64,000 bases of DNA from Mugil cephalus (lineage: Eukaryota > Chordata > Actinopteri > Mugiliformes > Mugilidae): positions 14,919,001-14,983,000 of the forward strand of contig NC_061771.1 in assembly GCF_022458985.1 (NCBI RefSeq), read 5' to 3'. This document shows positions 9,471 to 21,400 of this stretch, piece after piece. The notes below the pieces were generated by a model. That model was not told the DNA's origin. It worked only from the letters and a program-made list of their open reading frames with translations, and made no database searches. The first letter of the stretch is position 1. Each line of letters starts with the position of its first letter. The position numbers and the translations under genes were made by a program.

Positions 9471-12318
9471 AAAGGCTAAACGTGTTTACAATCAAACACA
9501 ACACTTAAGATAGCCAGATGGCAGGAAGGGTCAGCTGCCATTTAGTTAATATCAAGAAGCATTATCATGTGCACCTCATGTATAAATACACTAGTAACGA
9601 TACTACGGTCTACATACATGTAACAGGGGTGATATCAGTGGCCACTTGACCCTCCGAAACAGCATGCGTTCACATTAAATCTTTTCTTCCTCTCGTAAAC
9701 CATACATTCAAAGACAAACCTGTTAGCAGGAACAAAGCTTTAAGACTTGTTAGCAGCAGCTCGTTGTTGACCACTGTTGTGACTTATAGACTGAAGGTTT
9801 GGGGATAATACCGTGAAGGACTTTGGTTCTCGTAACGTCGCATCGTCAGAGGCCCCTTCATAACCTAAGACTTAGAAGGTACCAAATGCTTTAAATCTCT
9901 TAACAGAATGAAAAGGGCTCTCGTGTTTATTTTGTTCAACATAAAACCAAAACTTTCTATTTTTATTTTAACCGTTTGCTTCGTTGTTGTTCAAATAAGG
10001 CTAATTTGGGGCCAGCGTTAATGGTTTTCTTATTGACGGCAGCAAAGTGCTGCGTTCGTCACCAGGCGCCAGGTAACAGCTAAAAGGCAGGACAGAGACA
10101 GAGAGACCCCGCTTTTGCTCTCATGACGTTTTTTTTTTTTTTTTTTTTTTCCCTCCTAGCTGCATTATTCTGTGACCGCACCACAAAGGGCGTCAGTGTG
10201 TGTGTGGGCAGACATTCAACAGGGATGAAACATTCAGAGCGCACAGGTCAGAGTAACAAAGCTTTTCAGCCGTACGGGGCTAAAAGCCATTGTCACTTTT
10301 TAAAAGCCACCTGCGTGCCGGGGACCTGCACTGATCGGCTCAGGGCTGAGAGGAGAAGAAAGGGGAACCGTCGTTCACAAATGAGCTGCGTGAACGTTTG
10401 CGGAATGGAAATTTGACTTGACATGAATCAGAATTTATAAATTTCCATTACTTCCAGCTGCAGATGTCAAATGGATGAGGGCAGAAGTGTGTGTGGCCGC
10501 TCTGTTGTTTGATCCATTTGAATCAGACTGCGCTTCTAAAGATCATGTGTGACAGTTAAACTTCTCACAGCCCATCACTGGGAAGCACAGCCTCCTCCAC
10601 CTCCTCCCCCATCCCTACAATAAATGCACTAAATGCAGCTAAACAGCAGGTGAGGACAAAAAAATATCCACAAAAGCAGGGCTCAGATTTACTGTATGTG
10701 CGGCGTGAAACAAAAGCGCCCTGTACCGTACAGAAAGAGGGAGACGCAGAGGCGAAAGCACCAGAACCCTGCAGCCGAAACGCTCAGCTACCCTCTGTTT
10801 GAATGAAAACGCTGTTTCATTACAACCTGCTGACCACTGTCGCTTTTTGGGGAGGGGTTGGAGGGGGAGAGGGGGGCTCCCTATGTGCATGCATGCATGT
10901 GTGTGTGTGTGTGTTGACCAAAAGATATGCTGATGACATGCTGAGGGCATGAGTGCTTGCGTTGTGGGTGTCAGTCCGTCAACCGGTTATCTCTGTGCAG
11001 CTGTACCAACAATTTATAATAAATAAAATAAAATAGTAAAAAATAATCCGCAGAGTTAGGGTTAGTAAGTGTGGATGGAGCACAGTTTAAGTAAAAGTTC
11101 ACTTCTGATCCGTGTCTAACGCAAATTATTAGTCTCTTTTTTGCACGATACGTGGTGCTAGTTTAAGCTGTTATTTTTTGTTGTTGTTGTTGTTGTTTGT
11201 TAAATGTGTTAACCTGAAGCAAACCACCGTAACATTCACACAGCCCAGCTTTGATTTAAAAAAAAACAAACAAAAAAAAAAAACACAAAGCAGCAGAAGA
11301 GCAAAGTAAAACTGGAACATCTCGTCATGTTAGAGGATCTCTGCCTAATTACAGGTTTGTTCTTTACAATAGTTGTGCGCGTGAAGCGTCGCGCTACACT
11401 CACCGACACCGGTGGACGTCATCACAGTCGTTACTTTGAATTTAAATTTTCTGCTGCTGAACGGTTTTTCTTGATTATTGCCTGTGTAATAGCTCTGGAC
11501 GTTGTTTTGACACCACAATTTGTTCACTGCATCGCCGTTCGGTATTAAAAATAATAATAGTAAAAAAAAAAATAATGATGGATAACAACAGTCACAATAT
11601 AATTAAGAACAAACGGTGATGAGTGAACGGATTCCATAGGTTTTGTACGAAGTGTGTTGTTGTTCCGAGTTTCAACACACTCCAACCTTTCACATTTAGT
11701 CAGACATAAAATCTGTCCCTTTGAGATATTACCAATTTAAAAATGAAAACCCACGTTCCTCATGTAATGTACACAGAAATAAATGTTAATGATAAAAATA
11801 TAAAATATGACCCTGGGACTAAGATCCACAAGCAATTAAGGTTTAACTTCTCATAAAGTGCTTGTTAACAAAAAGAAAGAAAAGAAAAGAAAAACGTCTT
11901 TATTTTTTTAGTGTGTTGTAGTTCTTGGCTTTTGAGTTTCCCTCCTCCTAGTCGTTCGCTGGTGTCCCCAGGAAAGTGCTTTGGTTGTGAAAAAAGGTAA
12001 TGATAATTTCTCGGTTGAGAAGGTAACGCTTCTTCATTGTCCGTGTAAAGAAAAAGGAAAAAAAAAAAAAAAACATGAAAACAGCTGATTATCAGTCAGA
12101 AAATCCTTTTTTTGTGAACAAATGCAAAGATAAGAGAGGTGACGATGGCTGCACGTTCACGGGTTGTCGTGAACGTCTTGTGCAGCAGCTCCAGTTTCTC
12201 CGGTCTGTCACCAACAGACTCATACCAAGGTGTACCTGTACAGGTGAGAGAGCATGGGTGTCGGGGTGTGTGTTTGTGTGTGTCTGTAGTGTACTGTGAC
12301 AGGGGGGTTTGGAGTCTG

Positions 12319-12460
12319 CTACACCAGGTTCTCGATGCCGGGCAGCGGCTGCTGTATTGGCACAGGGGGGTCCGTGCTGCCGGCCTGCTGGGCCAGCTGC
12401 AAGACGGGCATGTTGCACAGCGGGCACACTTTCCTCACCTCCAACCACTTAATGAGGCAC
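12319..12460 (-). CDS. rnf24: rnf24 exon 6, end of RING-H2, stop codon
   Basis: The acceptor is TTGCTCTCAG. The exon completes Lys103, then encodes [20 protein letters not shown] and a Pro/Gln-rich tail ending GIENLV, stop at 12319-12321. It contributes the last three zinc ligands (C104, C115, C118). Confidence 0.95.
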
Positions 12461-15400
12461 CTGAGAGCAAGAAAAAAAACAACAAAACAAACAAACACAT
12501 TTTCATTATGCAAGGAAGACGCTGATGAGTGAGTCTAGAGCAGAATGTGAAGTTGCGTCCGCATATATAGTGTTGATGGCGAAGTGGTGTGATGAGTTTA
12601 TAGTGGACATTCAAGGCTCTGGTTACCTAAGCAACCCTCATGTATTATATCCAGCCCAAATGTCCCTGAGTGAAACAAGACAGACTTAAAATAGAACTAC
12701 TGTATGGATGGGGCGAGCAAACACTTTGACTATGACTATTCTCGTTTCCTTTATACAGCTTTTGAGATCAGTGTTGTTACACTACGCCGCTAAGAGCTAA
12801 CTCTTCTGTCTGTAAACCCACCAGTGACGTCCCCCTGATTCTCCGAGCCTGCTATCACCGTGGTGACTGCATACAGTACTGCAGTACTGCATAGCACGCT
12901 AACCCACGTCTTTAAAGGACAATGGCACATCAGCGCTTTGTACGCGTTCCCACTGGAAAGTGTTTTGGGAACGAGCTGTAACTCTCGTTAAGTCTCGTCT
13001 TCACTTTGAGGAAGATGGACTTCAAATTAACTGGTCACATGACCCCCTTGCGTCATCTCCAGTGGGAAATGCGGAAAAAGTGTTTCCACTGCACTTTTGA
13101 ACCGTTACATCGACACGTTTTAGAAATGTCTGAGATATCTGATTTTTCAAAATGTAGGTGTTTCCATTACCAGTTATTTATTGCGATATTTTTTTTTTTT
13201 CTATGGGTAATAGAAATGCAGCAAATGACCTTTGTAAAATCTCACACTTGTTTCAGTTCAGTTCTTAAAGCCAAATTGTAAATATTCTGATATTATTGAT
13301 TTAGTAAAGCTCAGAATCGTGGATCATCTGATGAGGGTAAAATGGACAATAAATGCATCAAACAAGTCATCCGTTCTAAAAAGCACTTTTTCACTTTTGT
13401 AAACTTTGCCTCAGTGACTGCGTGTTGCAGGTGACTGACAGCTCACACCTGTTCTTCAATGCTCCCGTGCAAACACAGATGGAGCACTAGAGCTGTTCAG
13501 CGTTGACGCTTTGTTTATTTTTTTTTGTATTTCCAGACCTAAAAAAAAAAAGAAAGTCCCTTAAAACTCTCTAAGAATTTCTCTTGTTTTCAATTCTTCG
13601 TCGATTTCACCTCAGAAACAACAGGTTTTGCCTACGACTGACCCCGAAATAAATAATTTATGTGACATTTGCTTTGTGCGTGAAACTGCACACTTGTGCT
13701 GGCACACACTAAAAGCAGTGTATATACAGAGGATTCGGTGAAAGGTCTCCACTCATGCCGCAACTGGAGGGGGGAGAAAAAAAAAAACTAGGCCAAGGGA
13801 GGTGGTTTGCTGACGCTATAAACAACTGAAACGGGAGGGCTGAGGGGGGAGGAGTGGGACAAACTTGGCTCAAGCAATCCATCATGTCACACACACACAC
13901 ACTTAGAATTCATGTAATTATGAAGCATTTATTATTGTTGCCGTGCACACTCACACTCCGCCTATACATCAGCTTAACAATGAGTTGTGTTCATTGTTGT
14001 GCATCCGCTCACAGTCGGCTTACACTTAAGTCCAGATGAGGACATATGAAAATACGCCTATTTTGTTAAGGAAATCAGCACTGATTTATGTGGTGTGTGT
14101 GTGTGTGTGTGTCCTTGTGTGTGTGTCCTTGTGTGCCAATGAATCTCATACTCACTTCCTATGAAAGGCGTGTTTGCATGGACAAATCCCCAGCTCGTCT
14201 TTCTGTTTGAACTCCTCCAAGCACACTGCACATATCTGAAAGACAGAGGCCGAGTTACAGAGATGCGTTCAGTCCAAAACTTTGAATATGTCCATTGTCC
14301 TTTCAGATTTAACTTGAGCTTTGAGTTGGCAGATTTGAAATAAAATAAAAAATCCAAATATCAAAGGTCAAGTTCGCATGGGAAAAGACAAACATCTGCA
14401 AAAGAGTCGAAACACGAAAACAAGGGAGCAGCGAGTGATCAACTATCTGATGTTATATAACTCTGAGTTAGCTCACACTGGGGACCTGTTAGGTTAGTGG
14501 CCAGTAACCATTCCTGGGTTTTCTCCCCAATTCAACTTAGAAGGCAAAGTTTTTCAGCTTTTGTTTCCAAACAGTAAGAAATGTTGAAATATTTACAAGA
14601 CGCTCAGACACAACAGGAATATTGGCACATATGGAGATTCACACTATGGACACAGAAGAGAAGATACGTGTTTTCTTTTGGGCTGAATGAAGAATTCCTG
14701 GAGGACCAGTAGTGGATGTTTGTTTTAAACGCACAGTCAACCAGCATGACAACACTACCACGCATTAGTTAGCATCAGTTTGTCTGGGTGTGACATTTTC
14801 AAAGTGAAATGTGAGCAGGAGATCAAATTATGGGTTTCTCTCTTTTGTGGAATCGTCTGTTTGATGAAAACTGGGTGAACGCTTGTGAACTCTCTTTTTC
14901 TCTGTAGCTGCGTTTCCATTACACTTTTTCACAAAATAAAAGCGATGTTTCTGAAATTTCGATTAAGTACAATTGGGCTTTGTAAGTGTTTCCATAGAAA
15001 GGTGTTTTTCAAATGAGCTGTAACTCTTGCGAAGTCTCTTCATATCCCATAAAACTCTCAAATTCTCGCCATGCGAAACTTGAGTATGATGGACTTCAAA
15101 TGAACTGGTCACATGACCCCCTGCGTCACCTCTAGTGATGCCGGTGACGGGGAAATGTGGAAAAAGTGTTTCCATTGCACTTTAGCAATAAACTGTTATA
15201 TTGATACATCTGAAAAACCACCTCACGAGAGCGTAAACGTGTTTTAGTGTTTCCATTACCAGTTTTTGATTGTGATATTTGGGTTTTTGTACATTTCTAG
15301 GGGTAATGGAAACGCAGCAAGTGTTGGCATTTAGTTTGAAGAGCTGCTGTTGACCGATGATGTTGGGTCCAACTGCAGTTTTTGGTATCTACAAATCTGG

Positions 15401-18400
15401 TATAGACTGTTATGTGCCTCTTGGTCCGAGTTATGCAGTATATCCAGATATATACAAACACACAACTCCTTCTTTCTCCGTTTCTCCTCCAAACATATGT
15501 CAAATGCCAGTCACTTGAACATACCATCAGCTACTGAACCAAGATACTATCTTGTCTTTTAACTGTTCACTACAAACGTGTAGCAGAGTACAACAATTTA
15601 CTTCAATCTCCAAACATGACAGTCCTCTCATCAAGGACTCCTCTTTGATTCCCTGTTGCCTGCTTGGTGATGTAGGAGGCTATTATATTTATACTATGCC
15701 GTGGAGAGCCTCCCTGTGCTCTGACTCATGTGTGAAAACCCGAGGACGTGCTACATGAATACAGCAGCTACTGCACATCTTGTGTAATGCACGGTGTCAA
15801 ATATTTACAGTGCTGTCAGCTGAGAGACAACTGATGACAGCATATCAAAAATAACACGACATACAGCAATCAGTCACGACATTAAAACCACCTACAGGAG
15901 TAAAGGAGTAAATGACATTTACCATCTTGTGACAATTCAATGTTCTTCTGGGAAACTTGTAGACATGGCATTTATGTAGATGTTAATTAGACTTGTACCA
16001 CCCAACTAGACCAGACCAGGCACCCCCACCCCACAGCAATGACACCAGCAGGATGCAGCCTGTTACAAAACAACTTAGGAACAACTCAGAAAATCAAGTA
16101 TCTGTGAGATGATCCACAGAGGACCCTTCCTTCAACCCAAAGGCCCCAAAGGCCCCCAATAACAACATCCTGATACCAGACACCAAGGGACGCCCACCAC
16201 AGGTCAACCCATGTCCACTCTCTGATGAGTCACAACTGTTTTGGAGGCACAAGGGAGACCTACAACAAGTGTTCTGCTAAATGCCACAGTGAGATCATTC
16301 CAAGTTAGTGAAAAAGACAAATAATTAGCTTGTAGAAAATACGGACACCAATAAGGAAAGTGGAAACAATAGCGTCCTTGGTCCCACTAGTGACTCCCAC
16401 TAGGCAGCAGTGTGAAACCCAAACCGAAACTAAATTCTGTGTAACTATAAAAGAAATGGCAACTTCAAGAAGACCAACCTCTCCCAAGACTCCCAAGAGC
16501 AATATGATGACACCACAGTGCACAGCAACTTCTGATTGTGAGAAAACATTCCCACCACAAAGCTTTACCCGACCAGGAGGTAAGAGTTTCATAGTAGAGG
16601 GTTTAAATAATTTGGCTCTGTCTTTTTGGCCGTCCAACCTCCAACTATCACTCCTTAAGCCTCCAGTTCTGTTTTATTGGCGGTGGATGGATAACCACAG
16701 AAAAAAAGAAACAGTATGGAGGCTTTTAGCTTTCTCTCCTGAGGAGGTTTGGACACAGAACAATACAATTAGTGAATAGATTCTTTTTATCAGCGGCTTG
16801 ACTCTGGTGTCACACTCACAGCCTTAGCCAAGTTTTAACAGTAACCATTTATTCATCTTCCAGTAAACGAACCCTGTAAAGTTTATGTTACATCTAGAAA
16901 TAGATTAATATACTGGCTACTGCTTCACTGGAGCATCTGGAAACACATGAAGCAGAAATGAGCTTTAAAATATAACAGAGTCAGATTATGGTAAGAGTTA
17001 GAGAAGAGGAGGGAACAACAAAGACTCAGATTAAAACCCAAAAGCACCTGAGAAAAAGCAGAATAAAAGCAGAACAGACCAGAACAGTGTGGAAGAAGAC
17101 TCTCTTTCTGCATCTATTCTGAATCATGCCCACGCATTTATTTATTACTTCCTGTTGCGTAAAGAACAAGTAAGTTAACACCAAGTGGTTCACATTTCTC
17201 CACATTTCTCCATCTACAGATATTTACTTTTGATAATATCCTTTGTTGTTTTGTAAAGATTCTGGTTTAGAAAAGAACTAAAACTCCTTCACAAAAGGTT
17301 GGAAAACAACACCTTTACATTTTGGCTACTAAGAAGCACTCATGACACTGCGATAACATGAATGTGAGTATTTCTGTGAGTATTTCTACTTAATCATCGT
17401 CACACATAGATTATTTTTACTGATTTGAAACAATCCTACTAATAAACCTCTGAACTTTCCCTTGTTTTTCTAAAACAGAGCTTAGTTTGCTGTCTTATTA
17501 TTAACACGAGTTACTGACAATGACTACCACTCAAATGAAAAGCACAGCTTGAAATGCTGCATACATACATGAAAATACAAAACTGGGCATAAAAGATATT
17601 TGTCCAACATAAATATCACAGTGAAGAAGTCCTAATGTTCATTCTGTATGAGACCCAACATAAAATAACAGTACGTAACTAAGAACGATCTTCAGCCACT
17701 AGAATAAGAAGAAGCCTCCTGCAGCAGGAGAAACCTTGAACAAATGTGTGCAGGTGTATCAGTAAATACTGGGCGACATGAGTATCTATAGTAGCTGCAA
17801 TGATATCTTTGATCACAAATATCTAGGAGAGCTGGTCCAGTTACACATCAAACAAACCTGAACCTGACGTGACCCGTAAACTGATCCCATGCAGCATATT
17901 CCATTAAAATGTTGAGACTGAATTCATGCAAAACAGGCTGTGTCTCCAGGGCGATCCTTTGCTGTGGGCGCCTTCAAAACTAGGTCATCCACCTTGGCTT
18001 GTGTGTGTGTGTGTATTATTGTCCTTAAACAAACACAGCTTGGTCATTCTGTCAAAGACTTCACTCACATGACACTTTCTAATGCTTTTCTTAGTTTATA
18101 ACAACATAAACAATTGGAGCCTGACGCCTGATGCGACAGCGGGAAATTCCAGCACTTCTGACAAGAAACTCTGCCAAAGCACACACGAAGATGCTATTGT
18201 TGACATGTTCATTTGCACCACAGTGTTAAAGGGATGGTGCTCTTGGCTGGGGACTGTCATTCCTTCGCAGCGAAGCCAGTGCTGCTGCTTTAAACTGTGT
18301 TTACCAGCTGTAATTTTCCAGCCAAGCTGAGCTGACATGCAGCATTATGTCATAACGGAAGGGGCGCTGATTTCAAGTTTTCACATGAGGGTGAATCACC

Positions 18401-21400
18401 ACCGCTACTACTAAATGTGAATGTCATCGCTGTTGTCAAATAAGACAAAATCGCCACCTATAAAAAAAAATGTTGGAAAAACTGAAGTATACGCACGCGT
18501 TTTCAAAAACCTAGAGATGTGCAGTACAATGCCCAGACAGTACGTCGACTACTGATACACACTGCATAAGATGAAGACTTATTTTCATAACGACACGTCT
18601 GTGAAGGTTCTCAGTCACCCAGGTCACGGTAATTCCAAAAACAGTTTATAAAAGCGGATGTTTTAACACTCATCTGCATAGTTTCTTGAGTTCTAAGGAA
18701 CTTAAAAAGGGAACTCTGTGGGTAAAAACTCATCAGAGACGTGCTTGACCAGAAACTGAAGCAATTAATTTCCATTAACAGCTTCATACTTACCTGCCAT
18801 TGAGGTGGGGATTGTTTGTCCCTGTCCTCTTTCCCTATTTCATAGTGTTCTTTCCCTCTTTCATAATGATACATTAAGTCCTTCTTCAGGTTCATAGTAG
18901 AGGGTCTAGTACATTATGACCTTCCATATGACTGCACAGTCAAGAGGACAAAAGCAGAAAAGGGAATTAAGTAACCTAAGTAAATGGTAAAATATGGCTA
19001 AACCACTGACTATAAAAAAAAAAATTGGTTGACATCAAAGTACAGACTGTACCAGACTGTAAGTACAAGAAGAACAAAAAGAGATGAATGCTTACCTCAT
19101 GCAAATTTAACTCTTTGACTTTTTCCTTCTGAATGACCTAAAAGGCATAAGAAGAGATAAGGACAGGTGAATCACGGTTAACACTGTTATATAAACCAAT
19201 CCCTAATAAAATACTCAACTCAAAACCACGCAATGAAACCTCAGGCAACCAAAAGGCAGACAGAGTGAATATGATAAGGTGAACTGTAACTCAGCTACTG
19301 GTTTCCAGTAAACATATGCTCACAAAGATGTCTCTGTTTTGTGTGTGCGCACTACGAGCTGGATGCTCTTACATAACCAGCGGAGGAGAGGGACGCATTA
19401 ATGTTTTTACTGGTAGATGGAAATACACACAGGGAGACGAATCACAGAGGTGACGGTCATAAAAAAATCGACCATGCAAAGCCAGTAAAAGTGCGCGTGT
19501 TTAACTTTGACATGTTTAGATGTTTTTGCAGGCTCGTGTTACGTAACTAATGGTGCATTCCCTTAGAACTCAGAAGTCGGAATTTCCGATGTTGGAATTT
19601 CCCCAAAGTTGGATTTTCTTCTCAGAAAGTCATAGAAACCTCACACCCTCCGAGTTTAATTACCAAGATGGCCGCCCCGTGTGTAAACAGTCATTAGAGG
19701 CTCCTGTAACATCCCGTTTATTGTCACTTCTGATTAGTTTTTGTCGCATTAAATCGGTCGTACAGACAGTCATTTTTGAAATGCTGCCACAGAGTAATTT
19801 CATTTTTTCATGTGTTGTAAGGGAACTACAAGCTCATGTCGCACTAACAATGGCTAAAAACAGTGGCCTGGTGAAACCAAAGCAGCGCAAATCGCCATCA
19901 ATTTTTCTACATTTACATTAAACAATAAAACCTTTTGAATTTTTTTTTTTTCTGTGTCAACTTGTAGATTTTATCAAATAATTCTAGTAAAAAACCCATG
20001 AGTTGGTTCAAGTTGTCTGTTCGATTTACAATTTGTGGAACTTAAAAAACCTAAATTTAGTTTTACTTTATTGCGAAAAATGTAAATATTGAACAAACCA
20101 AGTTTCCACCAAGTTATATTGGGACTTCTAGTGGTCTGACTTCTGTAGCTGGGACGTATAAAACTCTCTGACTTCCGACCTCCGAGGCAAATGGAACGCA
20201 CCATAAAAGGCAGTCGTGTTTATGTCCTTTATAATTCTTTCTTAGCTTTCTTCATTGTTCTTACTTAGCTCATGTTTAACCCCAACTAAAAGCACAGACA
20301 TAATTTGTCCAGCCCGAGCCAGTTGCTTCTGTTGAGCTCAAGCACAACTTAGGATTTTTACACATGAGCTTATCAAAAACCTGCAAATATGTGTGTGTCA
20401 CAAATGAAAGCATGCAGCAGCTGAACTCCATACATACTCCATACACCACACATAACACTTCATTTGTGCAAGACAGGTGGCTCAATATGTGCATGCGTGT
20501 TCTTACTTGTTTGTATGCATATAGCTCTTTGTGCGCCTGGTGCCGTAACCTGGAGAGACGTAAAAACAAAATGTCTCTTTGATTAGTAAGTGGCATTTTT
20601 CATCATGGATTAACTACACAAACATCCTGGAAAAGTCAAGAGAAATGATACACAGAGATTTAACTGTCTTAGGATACGAGGCTACTGTAGTGTATGACTG
20701 TGGTAATTCTGAATCCACGTAGCATGTGATAATAACTTGGCATAAATACTGGATCTAGATTTTTACAAAACGGCATATCTCAAAGAGCAATACGCGTCTA
20801 TGAAATAAAAATGTTTGGGTCACGTATGTTCTACAGTGCATGAGTTCTGCCTCATCCACACTCGACCCCAAATGACCATTAGAAAGTCTGAACTGTCTGT
20901 AGAGTAGACGGTTAAATATAAATAACACAATAGTAAGCCAAGTTACATATTAACATATGACTCTTAAGGTTTCCCGTCAAAACAGACTAAAATCAGGTCA
21001 AATATCAACTCACAACATCACCCAAAATACACTGGCTCAGCCATTAAAAACATTAGCGCGAGCTGATGAGGCACTCTGCAAATGCTTGCACAACTCCAAG
21101 TTAGAAGGAGAGTACCAACAAATATAGCACAAGTTAAAGTTACAATACAACTCAGTGAACCGTGAGAGAACAGGGAGAGCGCTGGATAAGAACATATTCT
21201 AGGTACTGAGAGACGTACACAGAAACAGGGAAGAAAGATGAGCAAGAAGAGTAGGAGAATATCGTAGGTTTGTAAGATTTACCTCCATTACAAGTAACCT
21301 TAACCTCTCGCAGCAGAGTGAGAGGGATCTGTAAAACAAGCAGCACAGTCTAGGAGAGAAACTGACATTTTGAAAGAGGTCAGCAGGTAAAGGTGCAGAG

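Larger units (their letters stand above)
8570..12318 (-). other. rnf24: Probable rnf24 3' UTR
   Basis: From the rnf24 stop codon (12319-12321) to a minus-strand AATAAA at 8584-8589 there is no splice-supported coding sequence on either strand. A 3' UTR of about 3.7 kb is therefore proposed. It holds T-runs (9262-9282, 10129-10150), which become poly(A) tracts in the transcript, and a GGGACA-type minisatellite at 9418-9470. Earlier polyadenylation is possible; length is inference. Confidence 0.5.

Noticed and set aside
16305..16779. 139-codon plus and 110-codon minus frames
   Set aside because: They lie within an rnf24 intron next to a Tc1 relic; the translations show no known domain and no flanking splice sites were convincing.
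19550..19921. 123-codon frame
   Set aside because: It is contained in the PIF/Harbinger-like element and shows no transposase motif; the length is within chance for this composition.
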